DNA of 64,000 bases, from contig NZ_NCSS01000006.1 of the NCBI RefSeq assembly GCF_002088935.1, positions 2,264,407 through 2,328,406 of the forward strand, written 5' to 3'. Below, in pieces: positions 52,501 through 60,871 of this stretch (its first letter is position 1; each line of letters opens with the position of its first letter). The position numbers were made by a program, and so were the translations under genes. The notes under the pieces were generated by a model. The model was not told where the DNA came from. It did no database searches and saw only the letters and a list, made by a program, of their open reading frames with translations. The stretch comes from Henriciella litoralis (GTDB lineage Bacteria; Pseudomonadota; Alphaproteobacteria; Caulobacterales; Hyphomonadaceae).

Positions 52501-53009
52501 TCGGCCCAGAGGCGGTCTGCCTCGCGGTCCTCAATCTCGCCGAAGCCCGGCGAGACATCGGCTTCCAGCGGGAAGCGGCGGAGGATGCGCGAACAGAAGG
52601 CGTGAATGGTTTCAATGCGCAGGCCCCCCGGCGTTTCAAGCGCGTTGGCAAAGAGGGCGCGGGCGGCATCAAGGTCTTCCGGTTGATAGGCGTCAACCGG
52701 GCGGCTCTCGAGTTTCGAGAGCTCGTCGCGCAGCTTTTCATCGTCCGCGACCGACCAGTCGCCGAGCGTCTTGAACAGACGGCTCAGCATCTCATTGGCG
52801 GCGGCCTTGGTGTAGGTGATGCAGAGGATCGTGTCTGGCGCAGCGCCTTGGCGTCCGTCTTCACGGCGAAGGAGGAGGCGGGCGACGCGGTCGATCAGGA
52901 CTTTCGTCTTGCCTGACCCGGCATGTGCCTCAACCCAGGCCGAGCGCTCCGGCAGGGCGGCGATACGCTGGGCCTGTTGGGCGGCTTCGAAGGCTACCGT
53001 GCTACTCAT
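49506..53009 (-). CDS. addA: Double-strand break repair helicase-nuclease AddA
   Basis: A 1167-residue UvrD-type helicase with nuclease domain. Walker A is SAWVEAHAGSGKTKVLIDRV at residues ~20-40, then ILCITYTKAAANEMLSRLFK (motif Ia), HILLDEAQDTSPDQW (motif II), FTVGDKKQSIYSFQGADP (motif III), EIRVMTVHGAKGLQAPIVFL (motif V) and RRLLYVALTRAQDRLIIGG (motif VI). The C-terminal RecB-like nuclease motif is EILIIDYKTDRPAP. AddA and AddB process DNA ends and load RecA at Chi. The ATG at 53009 lies inside the addB stop region (8-bp overlap), which fixes the start and shows translational coupling. Confidence 0.95.
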   Translation of the reverse strand: MSSTVAFEAAQQAQRIAALPERSAWVEAHAGSGKTKVLIDRVARLLLRREDGRQGAAPDTILCITYTKAAANEMLSRLFKTLGDWSVADDEKLRDELSKLESRPVDAYQPEDLDAARALFANALETPGGLRIETIHAFCSRILRRFPLEADVSPGFGEIEDREADRLWAESLREQILHAHEYAPDALVTLSQIGGGNGAASVLSHLRSKAGRLAGADTDDLKHRVLAFLNAPEDSVDTLLQRALDADFQTIRVRSILAELQNIDKLGKADLTLLEKLPFIMSDASLEDRWATYASLFLTSSGDWRKTNPYTKPTGNALPALADLFQIKDGDGTETARFRALSRAIAARQCYEQTAALLDVGLPVLRDYAAGKTQRAALDFDDLILRTRDLLTAPGTAEWVLYKLDGGLTHILLDEAQDTSPDQWVLINALVEEFRAGKGADHKADPRTQFTVGDKKQSIYSFQGADPERFIHEKRRFIGAEEALHGQANLPAMTMSFRSTSEVLGFVDSVFNLDKFGGDPFSVTPPDEADTLQHVARRADEAGRVELWPIVQHTESEEDDPWDSPVDKLPEASPRNRLALNVATEIAAMIERGDPVWDRGDKRPVSPEDILILVRKRGPLFDALIRELKEQNLPVAGADRLVLLDHIAVQDCLNLLRFALFPSDDLTLAEILRGPFCGLVDDNNELFVLAHKRARGETLWDRLRTHTDPRFAAARAFCQSLLDNKHLPAFDFLSEVLNTRREDGRSGWDHIIQRLGEPARDPVNALISHALGFDMGEAASLQTFLAEIESDTSQLKRDLAEPNGEIRVMTVHGAKGLQAPIVFLPDTTGSDRADSSSLFMVEDDLPIFSASKSADPPELEPFRTARDTAQARESRRLLYVALTRAQDRLIIGGAFAGRRTGKGYSDDSWYALCRDAMLDLTGEAGEATDDDKVLTYGATLPPVSKDAAPKRPPPSAPDWARQPAAKDTAQRISAPSRLLEDKARVAKPFGKARSAALERGRLIHTLLQYLPDLPEPARNEAATSYLERHTSLEPAARTEILQATLDTLATPGFAHVFAPGGRSEAAIVGTIDSGGSEIIINGRADRLVISDDEILIIDYKTDRPAPDSAEDVDAAYLLQMAAYQAVLEKAFKGRPVRPALLYTDGPRLIELSDSLLQNSRDRLASGL

Positions 53010-56000
53010 CGCCGCTCTCCCCGATCCATTCGTCCCGGCGGGCGAGGCGCTCATAGTCAGAGCCATATTTGGCGCGCTTGGGACGTGGCATGCTGAGATA
53101 GGGGTGGGTGGGGTCAGCGAAGCGGGCGATGAGCTTGCTGACGCCGACGCGCGTATCTTCGATAATGTCTTCCAGCGCCATGGCTTCATAGTCGCGCCCG
53201 GAGGCATCGCCGATATTGCGGACATCGAATTTGGAGCCGAACCGGACATAGGTGAGGGCGCTGACCTTGTCGGTTTTCAGGGTGTGGCCCTTCTCGGTCT
53301 TGAAGCCGTCTTCGAGGGCGATGATCGCCGAGAGCGGCATTTGCGGATTGAGGCCCGTGCGCACTTCGCCTTCGCCTGGCGGCAGGCCTGACTTGAAATC
53401 GAGGATGGCGAGCGAGCCGTCCTGATGACGCTCAACCCGGTCTGCATTGGCGCTGAGCATGAAGGTCTCACCGGGGCGGCCTTCGATCGGCATGGGATAG
53501 CTGCCGCTAATCTCCGTGTACGGAGCACCTGATAAGAGGTGGAGGCGTTGTTCGCGCCAGGCGAGATATTCCTCGACGACTTTGCGGCGGACGGCGACCG
53601 CGCCGAGGATCGCTTCTTCAGCTTCGCCAGCATCGCGTAGTTCCTGTTCCAGCATGGCGACGAGCTGGTCGGCGGACTTTTCGATGCCGGGTAGTTCGAA
53701 CTTTTCGAGCGCGGCGTGGATGGCGGTGCCGCGCGGGCGGACATCGACGGGCATGTCGAGTTGTTCGAGCGGATAGAGGCCGAGCACGCGCTGGGCGTAG
53801 ATGGCGTAAGGGTCTCGCTGCAGCGTTTCGATCCGGGTGACGGAGAGGGCTTTCGGGCGGGCCTCCCAGTCTGGTGTCGGGCGAGGTTCTGCGCTGAAGC
53901 TTTCGAGTTTGTCCGGTGTCTTGAGGGCGGCGAGCCAGCGGCGTGGATCGTTCTCTTCTGACGGGGCGAGCGCGATGGCGCCTTTCTCTTTCAGCGCGCC
54001 GCGGGCCAGCGTGGTGAGGCGCCACACCCAGCGCGAGGCGACAGCAGGGGAATCGCCGCGCCGTTTTGAGGTGAGCAGTGTGACATCCGGGGCAGCGGCG
54101 AGCTGCGCAAAGTCATGCGCGGAAAGGCCGATCCGCTCATCCGGGTCAGAGAAGCCGAGCTTGCGGCGGAAGTTTCGCGGCAGGAAGGCGTCGGGCGAAG
54201 GCTGGGCAGGCCAGACGCCTTCATTGAGGCCAGCAAGAATGAGGCAGTCCGCGCTTTGCAGGCGCGCTTCGAGCGGGCCCCAGATGGAGAGGCGCGGATG
54301 TTCACCGCCTGCGCCGCGCACGGTGATCGTCGCGCACCAGGCTTTGAAGAGTTCGGTCCAGACCTCGGGCGTTGCTGGCAGGAGGCTTGTACTGACGTCT
54401 GCGAAATCACGAAGCGCGCGCGAGAGCGCGGCGCCGTCTTCGCCCGCCCATGGTAGGGGCGCGCTGCCGAGGCTGCCGAGAAGCTCACTGATGCCGACGA
54501 GATAGTCCTGCCCGTGAAGTTCCGTATCCGGATCAATGAGGCCTGCCCCTTCAAAGCGGGCCTGGAGATCATCTGCGATCTGGCGGGAGGCGGCGATGTG
54601 GTCGTCCGTGATACCTGAGCGTTTGCGTCCGTCCTTGTCTGCTTCGATCCGGTCAATGTGGGCGTGGAAGCCCGGCCAGTCTTCCCAGCGGCGGGGGCCG
54701 CGCAGGAAGAAGCGTTCGAAATCGAAGAGGTCGTAGTCGTAGGTGACTTGACCGTGTTTGAGCGCGGCCAGCATCAGGACCGGATGGGTCGGGTCGCGCG
54801 ACCAGTCCATGACGAGGCTGGAGAGACTGCCAGCCGGGGTTTGCAGAAGCGGGCGGCCGCCTGAGGGGGTGAGGTCCACATTCCACTGGCGCATCAGGGC
54901 GGCGACGCGGCGGGCGAGACCGGCATCGGGCGTCACGAGGGCGGCGGTGCGGCCCGGCGTTTCGAGTGTGCGGCGCATGAGGAGCGCGGCGCACCAGGCT
55001 TCCTCGCCATCATCATCGGCTTCGATGAGGGTGAGGCCGGAGAGGCCGTCTTCCGCGAAGTCCTCCGGGCGGCGACCGCCTGCAAGCTCATTCAGGCGCT
55101 TCAGCCAGTGGGCGGTGCCATCAGCAGGGGCGAGCGCCTCATGGATGAGGGCGCGGCGGGCTTCGGCTTTCTCGTCGGACTTAAGACCCGGCCAGTCGGC
55201 AACTTCATCAGGCTGATAGTCGAGATCGGCGAGCGTCTGCGCGAGGGAGAATTGCGGGTGGCTGGGCGAGGTTGCGATATCGGCCCAGGCATCCTTGTCG
55301 ACAGAGCGGTCGAGGCCGGGCAGGACGATGAGGGCGCGCGGGAGATGAAGCGCGGCTTTCATCAGTGTGCGGCCTGTCGGGTCTGCGCCGGTCGAGCCCG
55401 CAATGATGACATCGCCTTTTGGCGGGGTAGCGGCCCAGCTATCGGCGACGGCTTTCGCGGCAAGCAGGCGGCGGGTGTAGGGGTCTTCGCGGTCCTGAAG
55501 GCGGAGCGCATCCGGCCAGGCCTCGATGATGATCTTCAGGAACTGGACGGACTTTTCCCAATGTTGGGAGAGCTGCTGATCCTCGACCACGGCATCGAGC
55601 TGGTCCCAGTCCACCTCGCCAGAGAGGGCGGCCTGATCGAGGAGGCGCGCAAGCTCCCGCGCAGCGGCGAGCGATGAAGCGGGCGGAATGGGTTTGCCCT
55701 GGCGGTCATAATATTCACTGACGAGACGCGAGAGCTGACCGAGGCGTTCAGCAGGCGAGATGGCGGGCGGCAGGTCAGCGAGGGCGGACTCAGTACCGGG
55801 TGGCGGCTCATCGCTTTCAAGATCGCCGAGCGGGCGAATGTCCGGCATCAGGATGGTTGTGCCGCCGGCCGCCTTGAAGAGGGCGAGCGCTAAAGCGCGG
55901 GCCGAGCGCCGGTTTGGCACATAGATGAGATCATCCGCGAGCGCGTCGGCATTATTGGCGAGGTCTTTTTCTTCCGCCAGCGCGCGGGCGAGTTCTTTCA

Positions 56001-56070
56001 GGAAATCAGCGCCGGGCGGAATGGTGCGCAGCTTCGGGGCGCCGGGCGCGAAAAGGCCGGGCGCGCTCAT
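53002..56070 (-). CDS. addB: AddB subunit of the double-strand break repair complex
   Basis: A 1022-residue partner of AddA. The N-terminal half resembles a degenerate helicase (DDLIYVPNRRSARALALALF replaces a Walker A); LILAGLNEGVWPAQPSPDAF is a strongly conserved AddB block. The C-terminal nuclease domain carries LAILDFKSGLPPGEGE with the D-x-K core. The Fe-S staple of Bacillus AddB (four cysteines around the nuclease) is missing: no Cys occurs in the last ~270 residues, and the position of the last three reads RAKYGSDYERLARRDEW. ATG at 56070 overlaps the murU stop (ATGA). It is followed by addA with an 8-bp overlap. Confidence 0.93.
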   Translation of the reverse strand: MSAPGLFAPGAPKLRTIPPGADFLKELARALAEEKDLANNADALADDLIYVPNRRSARALALALFKAAGGTTILMPDIRPLGDLESDEPPPGTESALADLPPAISPAERLGQLSRLVSEYYDRQGKPIPPASSLAAARELARLLDQAALSGEVDWDQLDAVVEDQQLSQHWEKSVQFLKIIIEAWPDALRLQDREDPYTRRLLAAKAVADSWAATPPKGDVIIAGSTGADPTGRTLMKAALHLPRALIVLPGLDRSVDKDAWADIATSPSHPQFSLAQTLADLDYQPDEVADWPGLKSDEKAEARRALIHEALAPADGTAHWLKRLNELAGGRRPEDFAEDGLSGLTLIEADDDGEEAWCAALLMRRTLETPGRTAALVTPDAGLARRVAALMRQWNVDLTPSGGRPLLQTPAGSLSSLVMDWSRDPTHPVLMLAALKHGQVTYDYDLFDFERFFLRGPRRWEDWPGFHAHIDRIEADKDGRKRSGITDDHIAASRQIADDLQARFEGAGLIDPDTELHGQDYLVGISELLGSLGSAPLPWAGEDGAALSRALRDFADVSTSLLPATPEVWTELFKAWCATITVRGAGGEHPRLSIWGPLEARLQSADCLILAGLNEGVWPAQPSPDAFLPRNFRRKLGFSDPDERIGLSAHDFAQLAAAPDVTLLTSKRRGDSPAVASRWVWRLTTLARGALKEKGAIALAPSEENDPRRWLAALKTPDKLESFSAEPRPTPDWEARPKALSVTRIETLQRDPYAIYAQRVLGLYPLEQLDMPVDVRPRGTAIHAALEKFELPGIEKSADQLVAMLEQELRDAGEAEEAILGAVAVRRKVVEEYLAWREQRLHLLSGAPYTEISGSYPMPIEGRPGETFMLSANADRVERHQDGSLAILDFKSGLPPGEGEVRTGLNPQMPLSAIIALEDGFKTEKGHTLKTDKVSALTYVRFGSKFDVRNIGDASGRDYEAMALEDIIEDTRVGVSKLIARFADPTHPYLSMPRPKRAKYGSDYERLARRDEWIGESGDE

Positions 56071-56792
56071 GCCCCGTGGCACTTCAGCCACATTTCAGCG
56101 TCGCGCAGGGCTTGCGGGTCGCCGACATGCAGCCAGAAGCGATCAAGTGCAAATCCATGCATCCGGCGATTGGGCAGAAGCTCTGACCAGATGCGGAAGG
56201 CCGAAAACGGCTCGGCGGCATGGGCGGCGTAAAGGGTGGGATTGACGATGCGCAGGCCCGCATAAGCCCAGGGCGCGGCGTCGGCGTCGCCGCGATGGGT
56301 GAGCGCGCCATCCTCATCGAGGAAGAAGTCCCCCTTGCCGCCAAAGCCGAGGCAGCGCTGGGTGTCTGCCAGCAGCAGGATTTCATCCATGCGGGAGGGG
56401 AAATAGGCGTCGGCGAGATCGATCAGCGGCTGGGGATCATTCGGCATCCAGAACGCGTCAGTGTTGACGACGAAGACCGGATCGTCGCCGAGCAGCGGGG
56501 CGGCCTTTGCGAGCGCGCCGCCGGTTTCCAGAACCTCATCGCTTTCGTCGGAGAAGACCACTTCGACCCCGCCAATGCCGCGGGCATGGGCTTCGACCTG
56601 ATCGGCGCACCAATGGGTGTTCACGACGAGGCGTTTGACGCCGGCTTCAATGAGCGGGGCGAGTTGCCAGTCCATCAGGCGTTTGCCGGCGACCTCGAGC
56701 AGCGGCTTTGCGGTTTCATTGGTCAGCGGACGCATCCGCGTGCCAAGGCCCGCGGCGAGGATCATGGCGGTGTGGGGCAGAGCGTTCATCAT
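56067..56792 (-). CDS. murU: N-acetylmuramate alpha-1-phosphate uridylyltransferase MurU
   Basis: A 241-residue nucleotidyltransferase: AMILAAGLGTRMRPLTNETA is the sugar-nucleotide pyrophosphorylase signature, PLLEVAGKRLMDWQL follows with the basic residue, FVVNTDAFWM supplies the metal-binding Asp. Together with AmgK it makes UDP-MurNAc from MurNAc recovered from the wall, bypassing de novo synthesis (a fosfomycin-independent route known from Pseudomonas and Caulobacter). The order amgK-murU with four-base overlap supports the call over other nucleotidyltransferases. It overlaps addB by four bases as well. Confidence 0.88.
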   Translation of the reverse strand: MMNALPHTAMILAAGLGTRMRPLTNETAKPLLEVAGKRLMDWQLAPLIEAGVKRLVVNTHWCADQVEAHARGIGGVEVVFSDESDEVLETGGALAKAAPLLGDDPVFVVNTDAFWMPNDPQPLIDLADAYFPSRMDEILLLADTQRCLGFGGKGDFFLDEDGALTHRGDADAAPWAYAGLRIVNPTLYAAHAAEPFSAFRIWSELLPNRRMHGFALDRFWLHVGDPQALRDAEMWLKCHGA

Positions 56793-57886
56793 GCGTCCTC
56801 GAAAATAAAGGGGGCGGTGTCGCGCACAAAGGCGGCCATGCCGGCGGCCGAGGGGTGTTCGAGATTGCGGGCGAGCAGGTATTTCTGGCGGGGCAGGAAG
56901 TCCCGGTAGCGGTCTTTTCCATCGCGGGCGATGAGGCGGGAGAAGATGCCGACAATGCGCAGGGCATTCAGCGTGCCGATGATGGCGAGGCGCTCGAGGA
57001 AGTCGGCTTCGGATTTGCCAGTCTTGTTGAGATAGGTCGCGATGGCGGCGCTATGGGCGTCTGGTGAGACGGTGCGGCGGGCGTCCTGGACGAGCATCGC
57101 CATGTCCCAGGCGTCCCAGCCGATGACGGCGTCCTGAAAGTCGAGCAGGCCGACACGGGCGCGGCCTTCGCGCTCTGGCAGCCAGATGAGGTTCTCGGCG
57201 TGGTAATCACGCAAGGTGAGCTCGCGCGGGAAATCGCGGGCGCGCTCCAGCAGGACATCTAGCTCTCGTGACCAGGTGGCGTGGTCGGCGTCGGTCATCC
57301 GCATGCGGGTGTCGAAGCGGGGAAACCAGTTGGCGAACAGGCTGGCATTTACGTTGAGGGCCAGATCATCAAAGTCGAGGATCGGCCAGTCGCGGCCAAG
57401 GCCATGGAGCTTGTGAGGGGTTTCAAGCGCGTGGAGATCGGCCAGAGCGGCGGCGGCAGCGGTGTAGAGCGTCACCTCGTCGGTGCCCTGCTCGATGAGG
57501 CGGGCGAACTCATTCTGTGTGCCGAAATCCTCGATGATGGCGAGGCCGAGCGGGGCGCTGCCGGTGTAGATCTCAGGCGCGCTGAAGCCGTTGGACTTTA
57601 GCCAGCCACCGATCGCGGCAAAGGCTTCGACGCGGGAGGCGGCGAGGCGGGACTGCTTGTTCCAGCCGCCCGCGAGGCGTTCCTCGGCGCTCATCTCAGG
57701 CGTGCACGGATCATCCTCGACAAGCGGGGCGTCCATGAGAAGGGCGGTCGAGCCATCCGGGCGCGTCAGGCGTCCATAGCGGCGGGTGGAGGCGTCCTGA
57801 CCCAGCCAATCGAGGCGCGCATCGGCCCAACCTTCCTCGGCGAGGAAGGCTTCGATCTGCATCTGCCGGTCTGCGTCAAATCCCAT
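56789..57886 (-). CDS. amgK: N-acetylmuramate/N-acetylglucosamine anomeric kinase AmgK
   Basis: A 365-residue phosphotransferase of the aminoglycoside-kinase fold. LTLRDYHAENLIWLPE is the catalytic loop (the D and downstream N) and VGLLDFQDAVIGWDAWDMAM the metal-binding D-F/D-x-D block; the N-terminus DASTRRYGRLTRPDGSTALL holds the ATP-binding strands. It phosphorylates MurNAc at C1 for MurU. The ATG at 57886 lies inside the tsaE stop region (11-bp overlap), which fixes the start; longer frames to 57967 read into tsaE. Assignment rests on fold plus the murU neighbour. Confidence 0.88.
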   Translation of the reverse strand: MGFDADRQMQIEAFLAEEGWADARLDWLGQDASTRRYGRLTRPDGSTALLMDAPLVEDDPCTPEMSAEERLAGGWNKQSRLAASRVEAFAAIGGWLKSNGFSAPEIYTGSAPLGLAIIEDFGTQNEFARLIEQGTDEVTLYTAAAAALADLHALETPHKLHGLGRDWPILDFDDLALNVNASLFANWFPRFDTRMRMTDADHATWSRELDVLLERARDFPRELTLRDYHAENLIWLPEREGRARVGLLDFQDAVIGWDAWDMAMLVQDARRTVSPDAHSAAIATYLNKTGKSEADFLERLAIIGTLNALRIVGIFSRLIARDGKDRYRDFLPRQKYLLARNLEHPSAAGMAAFVRDTAPFIFEDA

Positions 57887-58328
57887 GCAGGCGAGATTGC
57901 CAGTCTTCGCCGCGCGGTTCCAGCCTTGCTGTGCGCCCGTCGGCTGTTTCCTGCAGGGTGAGGTCAAGCCGCCAGGCGGGGAGGTGGTCGCCCGCCTTGT
58001 CTGGCCATTCGATGAGGGCGAGGCCGTCTATCGTGTCTTCCCAGCCAAGCTCCTGCACATCGTCCGGGAATTCGAGGCGATAAAGGTCAAAATGGTAGAC
58101 CGGGAAATCGGGCGCCTCATAGGTCTGCACGATGGTATAGGTCGGGCTCGGCACTTCGGTCTCGGTGCCCATCAGGGCTGAGACGAGCGCGCGGGCGAAG
58201 GTCGTTTTGCCTGCGCCAAGGCCGCCGTGCAGCGCGATCACGTCCCCGGCTTTGAGATGCGGGGCGAGACGGCGCGCGAGGCGGGCGGTCGCGGCCGGGT
58301 CAGCGAGATGGAATTCCAGCGCATCCAT
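57876..58328 (-). CDS. tsaE: tRNA threonylcarbamoyladenosine biosynthesis ATPase TsaE
   Basis: A 150-residue P-loop protein: VIALHGGLGAGKTTFARALV is the Walker A, followed by TEVPSPTYTIVQTYEAPDFP (the S-P-T-F/Y motif) and VYHFDLYRLEFPDDVQELGW. TsaE drives the t6A37 modification cycle with TsaB and TsaD. It starts three bases after the sulphur-PLP gene stop and overlaps amgK, as in Rhizobiales and Caulobacterales, so it is embedded in a long operon. Confidence 0.96.
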   Translation of the reverse strand: MDALEFHLADPAATARLARRLAPHLKAGDVIALHGGLGAGKTTFARALVSALMGTETEVPSPTYTIVQTYEAPDFPVYHFDLYRLEFPDDVQELGWEDTIDGLALIEWPDKAGDHLPAWRLDLTLQETADGRTARLEPRGEDWQSRLHGI

Positions 58329-58331
58329 GGC

Positions 58332-59483
58332 CTAGAGCGAGTCCAGTGTTGCCCGGATCGTGTCGATAAGGGCGGTGGTTGGCTCACAGCCAGCTGAGAG
58401 CCGGACATAGCTTTCAGGCACAGCGTCGCCCCAGCGGGCGCGGCGCTCAGCGCTGGTCTGGATGCCGCCAAAGCTCGTCGCCGCGAAGATGGCCGGGCAG
58501 TCATTGATGAAGCTTTCAGCGGTGCTGGCGCTGCCAAAGGTAAGGCCGATGACAAAGCCAGGCCGCATCATCTGCTTTGAGCAGAGCCCGTAGGACGGGT
58601 CATCGGCGAGGCCCGGGAAGCGGACAGATTTCACGGCTTTGTGAGTGTAGAAGAGGTTCGCGAGCGCCTCGGCATTGTCGCACATGCGCGAGAGGCGAAG
58701 CTCAAGCGTCATCAGGCCGCGATAGGCGAGATAGGCTTCGGCTGGACCGGGGGTTGAGCCCGACAGCTTCCGCCACTGGCGCACGCGCTCCATGATCTGG
58801 CCATTGCGGCTGGAGACATGCCCGAACAGGACGTCGGAATGCCCGGCGATGGCTTTGGTGTCAGATGAGACGGTGATGTCGGCGCCGAGGCCGAGGGGGC
58901 GCTGCAGGAGCGGCGTCGCGGTCGTGTTGTCGACGCAGACGAGGCCGCCCGCCGCATGGGTGCGTTGGGCGATGGCCGCGATATCGCAAATGTCGAGGCC
59001 GGGATTGGACGGGGTTTCGAGCCAGACGAGGTCAAAGCCCTCGACGTCATGGTCAGTCAACTGGCGCGTCGGCACTTCGGTGACGCTGATCTCATGCTGG
59101 TGGAAGAACTCCTGCAGCAGGACGCGCACTGTGTAATAGCCATCCGAAGGAATGAGGACGGAGGATTTCGGGGTCAGTGAAGCCATGATCGCGGCAGTGA
59201 CCGCGGCCATGCCTGACGGGAAGCAGAGGGTTTCGGCATCTTCCAGCGCGCCAATCGCGCTTTCCACGCTTTGCCAGGTCGGGTTGTCGTACCGGCCATA
59301 GGGCAAGGGATGGTCGGGCGAGCCGGGCAGGGCGTATTTAGCGGCATTGACGATAGGCGGGGTCAAGCTCTCGCCCTTGGACAGGCGGCCTGCGCGCCCA
59401 TGAAGCAGCGCCATCATACGGGCTTCGGACTCGGTCGTTTCGCCAAGGATCCTTGCACGGTCTTTCCGGTTTCTTTTTCGCAT
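58332..59483 (-). CDS. Cystathionine beta-lyase/gamma-synthase-type PLP enzyme
   Basis: A 383-residue fold-type I PLP enzyme of the Cys/Met metabolism family: YGRYDNPTWQSVESAIGALE, ETLCFPSGMAAVTAAIMASL, WLETPSNPGLDICDIAAI, VCVDNTTATPLLQRPL, and the PLP lysine in SSDTKAIAGHSDVLFG (K after T). It acts in transsulfuration; the sequence alone does not separate cystathionine beta-lyase (MetC-like) from gamma-synthase. The ATG at 59483 gives a normal N-terminus; upstream residues to 59576 lie in the control region of the divergent P450 operon. It is first in the minus-strand run with tsaE. Confidence 0.87.
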   Translation of the reverse strand: MRKRNRKDRARILGETTESEARMMALLHGRAGRLSKGESLTPPIVNAAKYALPGSPDHPLPYGRYDNPTWQSVESAIGALEDAETLCFPSGMAAVTAAIMASLTPKSSVLIPSDGYYTVRVLLQEFFHQHEISVTEVPTRQLTDHDVEGFDLVWLETPSNPGLDICDIAAIAQRTHAAGGLVCVDNTTATPLLQRPLGLGADITVSSDTKAIAGHSDVLFGHVSSRNGQIMERVRQWRKLSGSTPGPAEAYLAYRGLMTLELRLSRMCDNAEALANLFYTHKAVKSVRFPGLADDPSYGLCSKQMMRPGFVIGLTFGSASTAESFINDCPAIFAATSFGGIQTSAERRARWGDAVPESYVRLSAGCEPTTALIDTIRATLDSL

Positions 59484-59564
59484 GGGGCGGAGATAGCGCG
59501 GGCACCCTTCAGACACAAAGGAAAAGACATGTCCGACCGGGACTTGCTTGCGTTTTGGGCAAAA

Positions 59565-59580
59565 TAGGGTATGCACCCTA
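59565..59580. promoter_or_regulatory. Candidate TetR operator overlapping the CYP153 promoter
   Basis: A perfect inverted repeat, TAGGGT (59565-59570), ATGC, ACCCTA (59575-59580), lies 27 bp before the P450 ATG in the divergent region to the PLP enzyme gene. TTGCTT (59544-59549) upstream could be a -35 box, with TAGGGT at a -10-like distance of 15 bp, so a bound dimer would cover the promoter. The TetR gene is 3' of the P450 in the same operon. Inferred from symmetry and position. Confidence 0.5.
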
Positions 59581-59607
59581 AAAAATATAAATACACGGGA
59601 GGACTAT

Positions 59608-60864
59608 ATGGCTGACACGATGCAAATCTCGGACGATCCGATTGAGCGGAATCTGAAAGGGCCGATTGAGGACGTTGATCCGAGCGAGGCGATCCTGTTC
59701 GAGAGCCAAGCCTATCATGAGGTTTTCAGGCGCCTTCGCCGCGAAGACCCGGTTCATTACACTGCCAAAAGTGCGTTCGGGCCGTACTGGTCGATTACCA
59801 AGTTTCAGGACATCGTCACGGTCGATTCCAATCACAAGATCTTCTCGTCCGACCGGGATATCGTGATCGGCGATGCACCGGAGGACTTCGAGACGCCGAT
59901 GTTCATCTCCATGGACCAGCCCAAGCATGATGTGCAGCGCCGGGCCGCGCAGCCTGCGGTGGCCCCCACGCAATTATCTGAGCTGGAAACGCTGATCCGC
60001 ACGCGCGTCTGCAATATTCTGGACAGCCTGCCGGTCGGCGAGACATTCAACTGGGTCGACAAGGTCTCGATCGAGCTGACGACGCAGATGCTGGCGACCC
60101 TGTTCGACTTTCCGTTCGAGGACCGGCATTTGCTGCCCTACTGGTCAGATGTGACGACGACGAGCGAGACAGTCGGCGCGGACGCCGACATGGCAGAGCG
60201 TGCCCGCATCCTCGGCGAATGCCTCGCTTACTTCACCGAGCTCTGGAAAGACCGCGCCGCCAAGCCGCGCCAGTTCGATTTCATCTCGCTGCTCGCACAT
60301 GACCCCGAGACCAAGGATATGATCAACAATCCGATGGAGCTGCTCGGCAATATGATGCTGCTCATTGTGGGCGGCAATGACACGACCCGGAACTCGATCT
60401 CGGGCGGGGTCTATTTCCTCAACAAGAACCCCGACCAGTATGAAAAGCTGAAAGCCAATCCGGACTTGATCCCGAACATGGTGTCAGAGATTATCCGGTA
60501 TCAGACGCCGCTGGCCCATATGCGGCGCAATGCGCTTGAGGATTTCGAGCTGGGCGGCAAGACGATCAAGAAGGGCGACAAGGTGGTGATGTGGTACGCT
60601 TCCGGCAACCGCGATGAAGACGTGATCGAGGACCCGGACGCCTTCCGCGTTGATCGTGAACGCGCCCGGCATCATGTTTCCTTCGGCTTTGGTATCCACC
60701 GCTGCATGGGCAACCGTGTCGCCGAGATGCAGCTGCGTATTCTCTGGGAAGAGATTCTCGCGCGGTTTGACCGGATCGAGATGATGGCAGAGCCGACACG
60801 TGTGCGGTCCAACTTCGTGACGGGCTATACCCACTTGCCGGTGCGCCTGCATCCGAAACTGTAA
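59608..60864 (+). CDS. Cytochrome P450, CYP153 family (alkane/fatty-acid terminal hydroxylase)
   Basis: A 418-residue soluble class I P450. The I-helix LLIVGGNDTTRNSISGGVYF, the E-x-x-R region MVSEIIRYQTPLAHMRRNAL and the haem-binding FGFGIHRCMGNRVAEMQLRI (Cys at residue 366) follow the CYP153 pattern very closely from memory of the family, including LGGKTIKKGDKVVMWYASGN. CYP153 enzymes hydroxylate the terminal carbon of medium-chain alkanes, alkenes or fatty acids. GGGAGGAC sits before the ATG. The downstream reductase and ferredoxin form a full electron chain. Confidence 0.94.
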   Translation: MADTMQISDDPIERNLKGPIEDVDPSEAILFESQAYHEVFRRLRREDPVHYTAKSAFGPYWSITKFQDIVTVDSNHKIFSSDRDIVIGDAPEDFETPMFISMDQPKHDVQRRAAQPAVAPTQLSELETLIRTRVCNILDSLPVGETFNWVDKVSIELTTQMLATLFDFPFEDRHLLPYWSDVTTTSETVGADADMAERARILGECLAYFTELWKDRAAKPRQFDFISLLAHDPETKDMINNPMELLGNMMLLIVGGNDTTRNSISGGVYFLNKNPDQYEKLKANPDLIPNMVSEIIRYQTPLAHMRRNALEDFELGGKTIKKGDKVVMWYASGNRDEDVIEDPDAFRVDRERARHHVSFGFGIHRCMGNRVAEMQLRILWEEILARFDRIEMMAEPTRVRSNFVTGYTHLPVRLHPKL

Positions 60865-60871
60865 GCGGCGT

